Shown piece by piece: positions 15,269-24,690 of a stretch of DNA of 46,898 bases. This DNA comes from Pseudomonadota bacterium (lineage in GTDB: Bacteria > Desulfobacterota > Desulfobacteria > Desulfobacterales > RPRI01). The stretch spans positions 1-46,898 of the forward strand of contig JAHJJB010000023.1 of NCBI GenBank assembly GCA_018823005.1, given 5' to 3'. Made by a program: the position numbers and the translations under genes. The notes below the pieces were generated by a model. That model did no database searches. It was not told where the DNA came from and was given only the letters and a program-made list of their open reading frames with translations. Numbering within the stretch: the first letter of the stretch is position 1; each line of letters starts with the position of its first letter.

Positions 15269-17262
15269 ATAAGGAAGATAATGTTAAATCAGGCCCTCTC
15301 AAAACGCAAATGGAAGGGGTCGAAGCTGTTTCCAAGGAAGAAATCGAAGAGATTCTGAAGAAGGTCGACAGGGAATCAAATATCCGGCCGCTTAAAGGCG
15401 TTTCGCACTGGATTGTTTACTGCATCGGTGTCGGATGGTCTGTTTTCCAGGTTTATACGGCCGCCTTCGGGCTCCTGCCGGCACAACTTCAGCGTTCCAT
15501 TCATCTGGCGTTCGCCTTCGCGCTGGCCTATCTACTGTTTCCTTTCCGTTCATCGAAGTCTTCCGGCCAGCTTAAATGGTACAGCTGGATGTTCGCCGCT
15601 TTCGCGACCCTGGTCGGTCTGTATATGGGTCTAAACTATATGCGCATAATGGAAGCCGGCGGAGATTACGCAACCGTTGATTATATTTTTGCAGGATTCG
15701 GGATTCTTCTTACCCTAGAGGCTGCGAGACGTGTTGTAGGCCTGCCGATCGCCTGCCTTGCATGCTTCTTTCTCATATACGCCTATTTCGGAAGTTATTT
15801 CCCAGCCTTCATGGAACATCGCGGATATTCCCTTGAGAGAATAGCTTCCCATATGTACCTCACAACCGAGGGTATACTTGGCATTCCGCTGGGAGTCTGC
15901 TCAACATTTATCTATCTGTTTATTCTGTTCGGTTCTTTCCGGGAAAAGACCGGCCTTGGACAGCTTTTCATCGATATTTCAAATGCTATTGCCGGATGGG
16001 CTTCGGGCGGTCCGGCCAAGATGGCGGTCATCACCAGCGCTCTGGAAGGAACGGTCTCAGGGAGTTCGGTTGCAAATACGGTGGAATCCGGCAGCCTGAC
16101 CATCCCTATGATGAAGCGCCTCGGTTATCGCCCGGAGTTTGCAGCGGCAGTGGAAGCTTCCTCTTCAACCGGCGGACAGATTATGCCTCCCATCATGGGC
16201 GCAGCCGCATTTATCATGGCTGAATTTCTAAATATGCCCTACCTGCAGATCGCCAAGGCGGCAATAATTCCGGCCTGCCTCTATTTCTTCGGAGTCTTCA
16301 TGGAGGTGCATTTTGAGGCCAAGCGGCTCAAGCTGCGTGGCTTGAGAAAGGACGAGCTTCCTGTATTTATGGATGTAATGCGCGAACGGGGGCATCTCTT
16401 CGTTCCCCTGGTTTCAATCATCGTCTTTCTCAGCATAGGTTTTACACCGCTTTATGCCGCTCTGATGGGCCTTGTGACCTGCGTGGTCGTTGGCGCAATG
16501 CGCAAATCAACCAGAATGAGTCTGAGGGAAATCGCAGACGCCTTCGAACTCGGTGCCCGCAATGCGATCGGCGTCGCCCTTGCATGCGCTTCGGCCGGCA
16601 TCATCATCGGCGTTATCACTCTTACCGGGTTGGGGTTGAAGCTGGCAAATGGCCTGGTGGACCTCGCAGGAGGCAATCTTCTTTTGACCCTGATGTTCAC
16701 GATGGTTACATCCATTATCCTCGGCATGGGCGCACCTACGACAGCCAATTACATTATAACGTCAACAATTGCGGCTCCCGCCCTCATCCTGCTTAACGTG
16801 CACCCTCTGGCAGCACACATGTTCGTTTTCTATTTTGGGATCGTAGCCGATATCACACCGCCGGTTGCCCTGGCAGCATATGCAGGGGCAAGTATTGCAA
16901 AGTCCGATCCGTTGAAGACGGGGATTATATCCACGAAGCTGGCAATAGGAGCATTCATAGTTCCATTCATTTTTGTTTATAATCCTGCAATGTTATGGAT
17001 TAATACAACGTGGGTTGGAATAATCCAGACGCTATTTACGTCATGCATAGGCATGACGGCGATAGGCGCATCGATGATAGGGTTTTTTCTTTCCAAAATG
17101 ACATGGCTTGAAAGAGGCGTGTTTTTTATCTGCGGCCTGATGTTAATTGATCCCGGACTGACGACAGACATTGCCGGAATTCTTATCCTCGCAATTGGAG
17201 TTTATTTCCAGTGGCAGAAAAAGAGAAAAGAAGCCCCGGAAGAGCTTGCCGGAGCGGTTTAA
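15265..17262 (+). CDS. TRAP transporter fused permease (4TM/12TM)
   Basis: This 665-residue membrane protein fuses the small (DctQ-like) and large (DctM-like) TRAP subunits, the form found with TAXI binding proteins. It has many hydrophobic segments. DctM-type features include GSSVANTVESGSLTIPMMKR, EASSSTGGQIMPPIMGAAAF and, in the second half, ILGMGAPTTANYIITSTIAA and ADITPPVALAAYAGA. It should catalyse sodium-driven uptake of an organic acid delivered by the TAXI protein. The start overlaps DUF1850 (ATGA). A strong terminator follows at 17307. Confidence 0.92.
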   Translation: MNKEDNVKSGPLKTQMEGVEAVSKEEIEEILKKVDRESNIRPLKGVSHWIVYCIGVGWSVFQVYTAAFGLLPAQLQRSIHLAFAFALAYLLFPFRSSKSSGQLKWYSWMFAAFATLVGLYMGLNYMRIMEAGGDYATVDYIFAGFGILLTLEAARRVVGLPIACLACFFLIYAYFGSYFPAFMEHRGYSLERIASHMYLTTEGILGIPLGVCSTFIYLFILFGSFREKTGLGQLFIDISNAIAGWASGGPAKMAVITSALEGTVSGSSVANTVESGSLTIPMMKRLGYRPEFAAAVEASSSTGGQIMPPIMGAAAFIMAEFLNMPYLQIAKAAIIPACLYFFGVFMEVHFEAKRLKLRGLRKDELPVFMDVMRERGHLFVPLVSIIVFLSIGFTPLYAALMGLVTCVVVGAMRKSTRMSLREIADAFELGARNAIGVALACASAGIIIGVITLTGLGLKLANGLVDLAGGNLLLTLMFTMVTSIILGMGAPTTANYIITSTIAAPALILLNVHPLAAHMFVFYFGIVADITPPVALAAYAGASIAKSDPLKTGIISTKLAIGAFIVPFIFVYNPAMLWINTTWVGIIQTLFTSCIGMTAIGASMIGFFLSKMTWLERGVFFICGLMLIDPGLTTDIAGILILAIGVYFQWQKKRKEAPEELAGAV

Positions 17263-17306
17263 GATAACAAGCCCGTTCTGCCGAACATCTGGTCGAGATT
17301 AATTCA

Positions 17307-17345
17307 GACTTCAAAGTAAAAAAATGATTTTTTTACTTTGAAGTC
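17307..17345 (+). terminator. Strong rho-independent-type terminator after the TRAP operon
   Basis: A perfect 18-bp inverted repeat: GACTTCAAAGTAAAAAAA (17307-17324), loop TGA, then TTTTTTTACTTTGAAGTC (17328-17345). The A run and T run lie inside the stem, so it could terminate in both directions. It separates the TRAP operon from DUF3786. Confidence 0.75.
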
Positions 17346-17360
17346 ACCAGTAATAACAAC

Positions 17361-17963
17361 ATGACATATTCAATCGACATCAGTTATTTTAAGGAACTTG
17401 CCGGGAAAAACCCTGAAGATATCTGCAGGATAGCTTTATGTGATTATGATATAAAGATAAAAGCCTATATATTAACCGTCTGGGGTGAGGATTACGGCAT
17501 CTATCCTGATGAGTGTAAAATAGCACCCCTCCGTAACAGGAAATCTGATTTAAACACCTTGTTCGGGCTCTTCATTATTTACTATCTTTTAAAATCAAAA
17601 GATATAAAAGTCAGCGGGGAATGGATATCTGAAAAGGATATTCCTGGCGGGACTACTTTTTTTCGCGGCCCTCATAAAATTCCAACTCAATTGATTGAAC
17701 GGCAGTATGAAGAGGATCTTACGGGATTCAAAGATATATGCGAACAGCTTTCAGGAAGCCGGATCGATATGGCAGATGCAGCCTACTCTTTTCAGATAAC
17801 ACCGCGCGTACCGGCAGCGGTTCTTTTCTGGGAAGGTGACGATGAATTTCAGCCTGAATCAAAAATTCTGTTTGACAAAACCATAACCGAACATCTTACA
17901 CCTGATATCATATTCTGTCTCGCAGTTGAAATTTGTCAAAGAATAAGCGGGATAAAGGAATGA
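17361..17963 (+). CDS. DUF3786 protein
   Basis: This 200-residue soluble protein matches the DUF3786 family of anaerobes by its layout: an N-terminal KNPEDICRIALCDYD stretch, a middle PGGTTFFRGPHKIP stretch, and a C-terminal PRVPAAVLFWEGDDEFQPE stretch followed by LFDKTITEHLTPDIIFCLA. Family members are often linked with corrinoid or acetyl-CoA pathway genes, but none is adjacent here. No reaction is known. It lies between a terminator and the patatin-like gene and seems to be a single-gene unit. Confidence 0.8.
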   Translation: MTYSIDISYFKELAGKNPEDICRIALCDYDIKIKAYILTVWGEDYGIYPDECKIAPLRNRKSDLNTLFGLFIIYYLLKSKDIKVSGEWISEKDIPGGTTFFRGPHKIPTQLIERQYEEDLTGFKDICEQLSGSRIDMADAAYSFQITPRVPAAVLFWEGDDEFQPESKILFDKTITEHLTPDIIFCLAVEICQRISGIKE

Positions 17964-18095
17964 GTAATTTTTTAAATTTACTGGCAGTTGTTTACAAGTT
18001 TTCCCCAAAACAATAATAAAAGAGTATAAAAATGAAACTCCAGGATAATGTCAATTGTTTGCTGAAAAACATTGCGGTTTAGGAACATAACAACC

Positions 18096-19028
18096 ATGTC
18101 TTCAAGAAAAACCGTCAGTCTTGTGCTTGGCAGCGGATCCTCGCGCGGCTGGGCTCATATAGGAGTCATCGAAGCGCTGGAAGAAGAGAATATCCCCATC
18201 GATTACATAGTCGGATGCAGCATCGGTTCCTATGTTGGGGCTCTGTATGCCAGCGGATCTCTGAAAAAGCTGAAAGAATTTGTGATCAGCATGGACGGCA
18301 AAAAGGTTTTTTCATATTCCGATCTTATTTTGCCGCGGTTTGGTCTTCTGGATGGGAAAAAAAGGCTGAAAGAGCTCTTTTCAATGCACACAGATGCTAA
18401 CATATTTTCTGATCTGAAAATACCTGTAATGATGGTTGCCACAGACCTCGAAGCAGGCGACAAAGTTGTTCTGAAATCAGGTAATATTATTGATGCCCTT
18501 TTGGCAACCATGTCAATGCCGGGGCTTTTTCCCCCTGCAAGGGTCAATGATCGCTGGCTTGTGGATGGTGGGCTCGTTGATCCTGTCCCTGTCAGTGTTG
18601 CCAGAGCAATGGGATCCGATGTCGTTATTGCCGTTGACCTCAACAGCGGGCTTGTCCCGCGCAAAAGAAAGACAGTCCATACAGGCAGGAATCTGGTCAC
18701 TGATAACGGAATCGAAAAGGAACAGACAGTTAACCATCTAAATTACATAGAAAAAGCAGCTATTAGCTTAAAACACAAGAAGGATGAACTGCTTGGAAGT
18801 AATTCATCAAAATTCAACTTGATTGAAACAGTGGTAACTTCAATAAGCATAATGCAGGAGAGGATAACCCGCATAAATCTTGCTGTCGATCCGCCGGATA
18901 TATTAATACAGCCGCGGATCGGAAAATTAAAGATGATGGACTTCGACAAGGTTGAACATGCTATTGAAGAGGGTTATATCGGACTCATGGAAAAAATTGA
19001 AGACATTAAGATGCATCTTGAGGCTTGA
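18096..19028 (+). CDS. Patatin-like phospholipase
   Basis: From the ATG at 18096 the protein is 310 residues. It has the patatin catalytic dyad: Ser42 in GCSIGS and Asp157 in VDGG. The oxyanion-hole stretch is GSGSSRGWAHIGV (12-24). This is the RssA/NTE-like bacterial group, which releases fatty acids from phospholipids or acyl chains in the cytoplasm or at the inner membrane. I chose this ATG because the upstream TTG (18072) precedes an AGGAAC site that suits 18096 better. It starts a run of five genes reading the same way (patatin-like, TPM, DHH, DsrE, YqaA-like). Confidence 0.88.
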   Translation: MSSRKTVSLVLGSGSSRGWAHIGVIEALEEENIPIDYIVGCSIGSYVGALYASGSLKKLKEFVISMDGKKVFSYSDLILPRFGLLDGKKRLKELFSMHTDANIFSDLKIPVMMVATDLEAGDKVVLKSGNIIDALLATMSMPGLFPPARVNDRWLVDGGLVDPVPVSVARAMGSDVVIAVDLNSGLVPRKRKTVHTGRNLVTDNGIEKEQTVNHLNYIEKAAISLKHKKDELLGSNSSKFNLIETVVTSISIMQERITRINLAVDPPDILIQPRIGKLKMMDFDKVEHAIEEGYIGLMEKIEDIKMHLEA

Positions 19029-19058
19029 TGTCATAAAGGAGAATCCTCTTTAAAAACA

Positions 19059-20039
19059 ATGAAACAGGCTCAAAACGTCCGGAAACGATTACTTCGGCCC
19101 GCAATCATGATAATAGCGCTCTTATTGGCAGCTATCTCACCCGGGGCCGATATTCCATTTCTTTCCGGGCGCGTAACCGACAACGCGGAAATCTTTACCG
19201 ATGGCATGCGAAAAAAGCTGACAGAAAGCCTCAAGGCCCACGAAGAAAGTACCGGAAACCAGATCGCTGTACTAACTATCCCGTCCCTTGGGGGCGAGAG
19301 CATCGAAGAATATGCCACCTCGGTATTCGGGGCCTGGAAGCTTGGCCGGAAAGGCAAGGACAACGGCGTTCTGGTTATAGTTGTACCCAATGACAGGCGC
19401 ATGCGAATCGAAGTTGGTTACGGCCTTGAAGGAACGTTAACGGATCTTGTGGCAGGCAGGATCATCCGAAACCTCATGGCACCACGGTTCAAGAATGGAG
19501 ATTTCGACGGAGGTATCGAGGCCGCCGTAAAGGCCATCATAGGGACACTTGAGGGCCTTGAAGTAACTGATATAAGCGATAATTCACCCCAACTGGCGAA
19601 TAAATCAACCGGGTTCCAAATCGATGAACCTGACCTCCCCCTCACTCAACGCATCCTCTTCGGGGCTTTCATCTTCGGCATCATCGGATTGTTTACGGTA
19701 ATCGGCGTCCTTACACCCGGGAGCGGATGGTTTCTTTACTTCTTCCTCATTCCCTTTTGGGCGATGTTTCCAATCATCGTTGTCGGAACAAAGGGCGCGC
19801 TCTACCTGCTCATCACCTACGTGATCTGTTTCCCGATTGCAAAGCTTATGATCAGGAAAACCGACTGGTATGAAAAGGCAAATGAATCTTTCCGCACGAA
19901 AGGGCAGGCATCTATCGGCGGTTTCATGATCACTTCCGGTGGTTCGGGGGGTTCCTGGAGTTCCGGCAGTTCGGGCAGCTCTGGTTTTTCCGGAGGAGGC
20001 GGCTCCTCTGGTGGCGGTGGCTCTTCCGGGAGCTGGTAG
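19059..20039 (+). CDS. TPM-domain membrane protein (YgcG family)
   Basis: This 326-residue protein has a basic N-terminus and a signal/anchor segment (PAIMIIALLLAAIS). A TPM domain follows (about 38-165) with GRVTDNAEIF, STGNQIAVLTIPSL, KGKDNGVLVIVVPNDRRMRI and GYGLEGTLTD. Two or three membrane segments come next (about 205-260). The tail is rich in Gly and Ser and ends in SSGSW, as is usual in this family. TPM domains are exported and act in envelope stress or photosystem repair in relatives. The role here is unknown. It follows the patatin-like gene by 30 bp. Confidence 0.88.
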   Translation: MKQAQNVRKRLLRPAIMIIALLLAAISPGADIPFLSGRVTDNAEIFTDGMRKKLTESLKAHEESTGNQIAVLTIPSLGGESIEEYATSVFGAWKLGRKGKDNGVLVIVVPNDRRMRIEVGYGLEGTLTDLVAGRIIRNLMAPRFKNGDFDGGIEAAVKAIIGTLEGLEVTDISDNSPQLANKSTGFQIDEPDLPLTQRILFGAFIFGIIGLFTVIGVLTPGSGWFLYFFLIPFWAMFPIIVVGTKGALYLLITYVICFPIAKLMIRKTDWYEKANESFRTKGQASIGGFMITSGGSGGSWSSGSSGSSGFSGGGGSSGGGGSSGSW

Positions 20040-20083
20040 AGGAAACGGCGGAGGAGCATATTAATATAAAAAAGGAGGCAGCA

Positions 20084-21001
20084 ATGATACTAATAACCCG
20101 TTCGGACTTTGATGGTTTAGGATGTGCAGCACTTCTTAAGGAGATAGGCATTATCAGTGACATCAAATTCGTTCATCCAAAAGACGTTCAGGATGGAAAG
20201 ATAGCAGTAAATGAAAACAGTATCCTCGCAAATATACCTTATGTCAAAGGGTGCGGCCTTTGGTTTGATCATCACTCAAGTGAAGTGGAAAGACATGCTT
20301 ATGGCGAATTCAAAGGAGTAAGCGATCCTTCCGCCTTAAGTGCCGCACGGGTTATATACGACTATTATGGCGGAGATCAGAAATTTACAAACCCCTGTTT
20401 AAAAGAGCTTGTTGAGGCAGTTGATAAAGCTGATTCAGGCAATTTCACTCCTGATGAAATATTAAACCCCAAAGGATGGGGTCTCCTTTCTTTTATCATG
20501 GATCCCCGAACCGGTTTAGGCAGATACAGGGATTACAGAATCAGCAATTATCAATTAATGATGGATATGATTGATTATTGCAGATTTAAAAAAGCCGACG
20601 AGATACTGGAAATTGAGGATATCAAAGAAAGAAAAAAGCGCTATTTTGAACAGGATGCCCTTTTTAAGGAGATGGTGAAATCCAACACAACCATAAGAGG
20701 AAATGTAATTGTATTAGATTTAAGGAACCAGCAAGAGATATATACAGGGAACCGTTTTGTTCTTTACAGTCTTTATCCAAAACAAAATATTTCCATACAG
20801 GTTCTTTGGGGCTTCCAGCGCCAAAATATTGTTATGACCTGTGGTTATAGTATTTTAAATAGAACTTCAAAGTTTGATATTGGTGCGCTTATGTTGAAAT
20901 ACGGTGGAGGCGGTCATAAAAAAGTAGGTACTTGCCAGGTTCCGGTTGATGAAGCGGATAAAATTCTGGAAGATCTTATTCGTCAGATGCAGGAAAGCTG
21001 A
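20084..21001 (+). CDS. DHH-superfamily phosphoesterase-like protein
   Basis: This 305-residue protein has the DHH-family metal site: RSDFDGLG (6-13) with D8 and D10, and FDHHSS with D62, H63 and H64. A C-terminal nucleotide-binding part contains KYGGGGHKKVGTCQVP, the DHHA1 signature. Relatives cleave oligoribonucleotides, cyclic dinucleotides, pAp or polyphosphate. The group that begins with ITRSDFDGLG is usually annotated only as an exopolyphosphatase-like protein. A strong AAGGAGG site precedes the ATG. It is probably co-transcribed with the TPM gene. Confidence 0.82.
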   Translation: MILITRSDFDGLGCAALLKEIGIISDIKFVHPKDVQDGKIAVNENSILANIPYVKGCGLWFDHHSSEVERHAYGEFKGVSDPSALSAARVIYDYYGGDQKFTNPCLKELVEAVDKADSGNFTPDEILNPKGWGLLSFIMDPRTGLGRYRDYRISNYQLMMDMIDYCRFKKADEILEIEDIKERKKRYFEQDALFKEMVKSNTTIRGNVIVLDLRNQQEIYTGNRFVLYSLYPKQNISIQVLWGFQRQNIVMTCGYSILNRTSKFDIGALMLKYGGGGHKKVGTCQVPVDEADKILEDLIRQMQES

Positions 21002-21041
21002 TATAGCTTACTAACAACTTTACAGAGAAAGGATAAATCTT

Positions 21042-21401
21042 ATGACGAACAATGTCCTGATAGTTCTATCGTGTGGAACCGATAATCCCAACCGTACAAC
21101 CCGCGCTCTTTTCTTTGCCATGGTGGCTCATAAAGAAGGAAAAAATACAGCAATTTTCCTTCTTGATGAAGGGGCTTATATTGCCAAAAAAGGCATGATA
21201 TCCAATATAAGAGCAGCTACCGGTGACAGCGCTGATGACCATCTCGCTTATCTCCAGGAATACGGTGTTCCTATTTATGTGTGTACCCCTTGCGCAAAAT
21301 CGAGGCAGATTACGGAAACTGATCTTATTCCCGGGGCAAAAATGGCAACAGGAATGGAAATGATCAAATTAGCATGCGAAAGCACTGTAATAAGCCTTTA
21401 A
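21042..21401 (+). CDS. DsrE-family protein
   Basis: This 119-residue protein is a DsrE/DsrF-like alpha/beta fold: VLIVLSCGTDNPNRTTRALF at the start, then AIFLLDEGAYIAKKG, then VPIYVCTPCAKSR with C81 and C84. DsrE proteins carry sulfur as persulfide or trisulfide in sulfur oxidisers and tRNA thiolation. In sulfate reducers many orphan copies exist. The two-cysteine motif here is compatible with sulfur carriage but proves nothing. It lies 40 bp after the DHH gene and 15 bp before the YqaA-like gene. Confidence 0.8.
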   Translation: MTNNVLIVLSCGTDNPNRTTRALFFAMVAHKEGKNTAIFLLDEGAYIAKKGMISNIRAATGDSADDHLAYLQEYGVPIYVCTPCAKSRQITETDLIPGAKMATGMEMIKLACESTVISL

Positions 21402-21416
21402 GAAAGATCTGTTCAA

Positions 21417-21854
21417 ATGGATTTTCTCGCGGAATACGGTTATATTGGTCTCTTTCTGGCATCATTCCTGGCCGCAACAATACTTCCTCTTAGTTCAGAG
21501 GTTGTGTTAATTTTTTTATTGCTGAACAGCTATGACCCGTTTCTTTCAATTACTGTGGCAACCGCCGGAAATGTATTGGGTTCTGTTGTAAATTATGCTT
21601 TGGGATTATGGGGAAGCTTTTTTATAATGAAAAAGCTGTTGCGATTATCTCAGGAGGAAATTTCCAGGTCTGAACAAAGATTTAAAAAATACGGGGTGTT
21701 CAGCTTACTTTTCGCCTGGGTCCCGATTATCGGAGATCCATTGACAGTTGCAGCGGGAGTCTTGAAAATAAATATATATGTTTTTTTGAGCCTGGTGACC
21801 GCCGGCAAGTTGTTCCGGTATATAATAGTCGGAGTCTCAGTACTGTCTCTATAG
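21417..21854 (+). CDS. YqaA-like (DedA/SNARE-associated) membrane protein
   Basis: This 145-residue membrane protein has four hydrophobic segments. It also has the short YqaA-type DedA layout: EYGYIGLFLASFLAATILPLSSE near the N-terminus, VATAGNVLGSVVNYALG in the middle and FAWVPIIGDPLTVAAGVL near the C-terminus. DedA-superfamily members are thought to flip or transport lipids with proton coupling. It is the last gene of the patatin-TPM-DHH-DsrE run, followed by an inverted-repeat element. Confidence 0.82.
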   Translation: MDFLAEYGYIGLFLASFLAATILPLSSEVVLIFLLLNSYDPFLSITVATAGNVLGSVVNYALGLWGSFFIMKKLLRLSQEEISRSEQRFKKYGVFSLLFAWVPIIGDPLTVAAGVLKINIYVFLSLVTAGKLFRYIIVGVSVLSL

Positions 21855-21900
21855 TTTTAAGGAAATTAATATTTTATCCGGGAATCATGAATTGATGGGG

Positions 21901-22017
21901 TCGTAAAAAGTTAATTTTTCACATGAAGGCACAAAGGCACTAAGAAAGACCTATTGAAAACATTCAGGTTCATCTTTGTGTTCTCTGTGATCTTTGTGTG
22001 AGAGCGACTTTTTACGA
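21901..22017. mobile_element. MITE-like inverted-repeat element, copy 2
   Basis: A 117-bp element with perfect 11-bp ends TCGTAAAAAGT (21901-21911) and ACTTTTTACGA (22007-22017). The arms stay similar further in (cacatgaaggcacaaaggcac against the reverse complement of ctttgtgttctctgtgatctttgtgtg). It is flanked by an 11-bp direct repeat ATCATGAATTG at 21884-21894 and 22022-22032. It contains no gene and lies just before the cupin gene. Confidence 0.65.
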
Positions 22018-22049
22018 AGGTATCATGAATTGCAAGGCAGGGAGTAAAG

Positions 22050-22400
22050 ATGAAAATAATCAGGCTCTATACAGGCGAAGACGGCGAATCACATTTCGAG
22101 GATATTGAGATACCCCTCGAAGAGAGCGGGAAAATAGGAATGCTTTCGAAACTGCAGAAAGCAACCGGCGTCATCTTCCGGGAGACTGCTGATGACTACA
22201 ACTACGATTGGCACAATGCCCCTCGTCGACAGTACATCATCATGCTGGATGCCGGAGTGGAGATTGAAGTAGGTGACGGGACGAGGCGCATCATCAATCC
22301 GGGAGAAATCCTGCTGGCCGAAGATACGACCGGCCACGGCCATATCAGCAGGGCATTGAACAGGAAGCCCCGCAAATCTGTTTTTATAACACTTGAGTAA
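22050..22400 (+). CDS. Small cupin-like protein
   Basis: This 116-residue protein is a single-domain cupin-like beta barrel. QYIIMLDAGVEIEVGDG forms the centre, and RRIINPGEILLAEDTTGHGH carries the usual P-G and His-containing second motif (H-G-H). The first motif is poor in metal ligands, so metal binding is uncertain. GGAG precedes the ATG. It is a lone gene between an inverted-repeat element and the convergent DUF4143 gene. The substrate is unknown. Confidence 0.7.
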   Translation: MKIIRLYTGEDGESHFEDIEIPLEESGKIGMLSKLQKATGVIFRETADDYNYDWHNAPRRQYIIMLDAGVEIEVGDGTRRIINPGEILLAEDTTGHGHISRALNRKPRKSVFITLE

Positions 22401-22567
22401 AATCGCTTTGAATTCTTTTTCGCTCCGTTTAGAGTAAATGTCATTAATATGTTCCGTTTGGGTATGGGTGTGTATGCGAACAATTTGAAATAGCTCCAAT
22501 CGGAACATTATTCTGACAATCACTATAACCGATTGACCTAAAGCAGATCCCATATCATATGTAATTT

Positions 22568-23707
22568 TTAATCAAATTCACCATTCCATAACCGTTCAAG
22601 AAACAACTGCCAGGGTATCGATTCAATATTTTTTGTCAATTGGCGTGGTTGATTTTCCAGGCAAACAATACAGCATTTTTTTACCGGCCCGTCTTCTAAA
22701 AGAGCCTGCAGAGACCTGATATCGCCTTCATGGACACGGGATGAACCCTTAATCTCCAGAGCAAGTTCTTTGTCGCCCAGAATAAAGTCAACTTCACGGC
22801 CGGTCGATGTCCGCCAGAAAGATATAGGCCAGTCGGGATTACGATGAGCCTGATAAGCTTTCAATTCCATTAATATAAAATGTTCAAAAGCTTTCCCGAA
22901 TTCCGGGCTGCCGATTTTTGGCTGGTGCCTGGCAAGGTAATTAGCCACACCCACGTCAAATAAATAAAACTTTTCGGTAATGATCATTCGCCGCTTTCTG
23001 GATTTTTTCCACGGCGGTATTCTAAACCCAAGATACGTATCCTCAAGAATATCGAAATAAGTACGGACAACTTTGTGCGAAACCCCTGTTTCACGGGCAA
23101 TATTCACGTAATTGATAAGTTCGCTGGAAGTTATCGCCGCTACACGTAAAAATTCATTGAATGCCGGGACATTCTGCGTAAGGGCTTCGCTGATAACCTC
23201 TTCTTTAAGATAATCGGCAACATAAGAACGCAAATCTTCAACAGGATCAGGTGAAAGGTAGTGGGAAGGAAGCAATCCGGAAATCATAACTCGTTCCAGG
23301 CTGAAATCAGTTACTTCCATATATGATAAAGGGGTCATGGTTCTTCGCCAGGCGCGCCCGCCTAACAGATTGGCATGTCCGCGGCGTAATTTGCGCGCGC
23401 TGGAACCGGTCAGCAAAAACGACAGGGCTTTATTTTCAATTAGCCAATGGACTTCATCAAGGAGGGGTGGAATTTTCTGAATTTCGTCAATTACAATAAG
23501 TCCTTTATGATTCTGGTACCGTTCTCGTAACAAAGCAGGGCGCGAGATATATTCCGCCCAAATATCGGTTTTTAATAAATCAATTATTTCAACCCCGGGA
23601 AGATTGTGAGAAATCCAATAACTTTTGCCGACTTTGCGCGGGCCCCACAGAAAGGCGGATTTTCCAGGCGGCAAATTAAGCTCAAACAGTCTTTTGATAA
23701 TTTTCAT
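22568..23707 (-). CDS. AAA ATPase with DUF4143 (orphan ATPase)
   Basis: This 379-residue protein is the common AAA_14/DUF4143 type. It has Walker A GPRKVGKS near residue 22, Walker B GLIVIDEIQ near residue 69, sensor-like LLTGSSARKL, and a C-terminal DUF4143 domain with GREVDFILGDKELALEIKGS, a PD-(D/E)XK-like arrangement. These ATPases are widespread, often on mobile or accessory DNA, and their role is unsettled. It reads convergently to the cupin gene and follows the EamA gene by 34 bp. Confidence 0.85.
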   Translation of the reverse strand: MKIIKRLFELNLPPGKSAFLWGPRKVGKSYWISHNLPGVEIIDLLKTDIWAEYISRPALLRERYQNHKGLIVIDEIQKIPPLLDEVHWLIENKALSFLLTGSSARKLRRGHANLLGGRAWRRTMTPLSYMEVTDFSLERVMISGLLPSHYLSPDPVEDLRSYVADYLKEEVISEALTQNVPAFNEFLRVAAITSSELINYVNIARETGVSHKVVRTYFDILEDTYLGFRIPPWKKSRKRRMIITEKFYLFDVGVANYLARHQPKIGSPEFGKAFEHFILMELKAYQAHRNPDWPISFWRTSTGREVDFILGDKELALEIKGSSRVHEGDIRSLQALLEDGPVKKCCIVCLENQPRQLTKNIESIPWQLFLERLWNGEFD

Positions 23708-23741
23708 AATGGGAGCAAATTATCCGAATATATTTCTATTG

Positions 23742-24674
23742 TCAAGAAATATTGTGCGTATCATTGTTTACATTCTTCCGGTTGACCAGGTAAATACCCG
23801 TACCCACCAGGACAAGCGCCAGTAATAGCGAGTTCGAAATAGCCTCGTTAAGCAATAAGCCGCCTGCCAGTACGCCAAAAAGAGGCGTAAGAAAAGTGAA
23901 CGATGCAACACGTGAAACCTGATAGTTGCGTATGAGCCAGAACCAGACTAGATATGTGATGAATGCAACCCAGACAGCCTGGTAGGCAAGGCAGAGAGCT
24001 ATAAGCGGCGTCATCGATACAACTCCCGGTTCACTCATAAGCAGTGACCCTATCGGCAGGACAACAGCGGAAACACCAAGCTGGTAGAGCAGTGTTTTGC
24101 TTGGTGCAATCCTGACAAGAGGGCTGGCCTTGATCATGACAGTTACGGCACCCCACAAAACTGCCGCTATGGCTAACATACCGTCACCAATCAGCATTTT
24201 ATGGGTCGGGGAGATTAATGACTCTTTGAATGCGATGAGAATGCCGGTAAAAGCGCAGCAAAGACCAATAACCTGGACTTTTCCCAGCTGTTCACCCGGA
24301 ATAAAGAACTGCGAACCTAGTGCAACAACAAAAGGCGACATATACAGAAAAATGACTGCACGTGATGCGTTGGTAAAATTGAGACCAAGGTAGATGAAAA
24401 CAAATTCCCCCGCGAACAGAAGCCCTATGGCTATACCCCACCATAGTGTGCCATCTTTCTCAAACATTGGTTCCCTGCGCGCCGCCATCCAGATCCAGAC
24501 AAGAATAGCGGCACAAACTGATCTGATTCCGGATTGCAGTACAGGAGAAACACCCTGGTTGGCTATCTTGATTGTAACCTGCTGCAGGCCCCAGCTTGCG
24601 CAAAGTACGGTCAATAAGACAAAAGCTTTAAGATCTAAATTCCGGCTCTTTTTTGTCAATTGAAGCTCCGTCAT
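23742..24674 (-). CDS. EamA/DMT-family transporter
   Basis: This 310-residue protein has ten hydrophobic segments arranged as two EamA repeats. The first begins FVLLTVLCASWGLQQVTIK and the second ends ASFTFLTPLFGVLAGGLLLNE. The FTNASRAVIFLYMSPFVVAL stretch is typical of the drug/metabolite transporter family. Members export amino acids and other metabolites. The substrate is unknown. It lies 16 bp downstream of a SemiSWEET-like gene and is probably co-transcribed with it. Confidence 0.88.
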   Translation of the reverse strand: MTELQLTKKSRNLDLKAFVLLTVLCASWGLQQVTIKIANQGVSPVLQSGIRSVCAAILVWIWMAARREPMFEKDGTLWWGIAIGLLFAGEFVFIYLGLNFTNASRAVIFLYMSPFVVALGSQFFIPGEQLGKVQVIGLCCAFTGILIAFKESLISPTHKMLIGDGMLAIAAVLWGAVTVMIKASPLVRIAPSKTLLYQLGVSAVVLPIGSLLMSEPGVVSMTPLIALCLAYQAVWVAFITYLVWFWLIRNYQVSRVASFTFLTPLFGVLAGGLLLNEAISNSLLLALVLVGTGIYLVNRKNVNNDTHNIS

Positions 24675-24690
24675 GTTGTTTTCCAGCCTT

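Noticed and set aside
18032-18082. A 16-codon leader-peptide-like frame before the patatin-like gene
   Set aside because: It has only a weak ribosome site and no sign of attenuation or regulatory codons.
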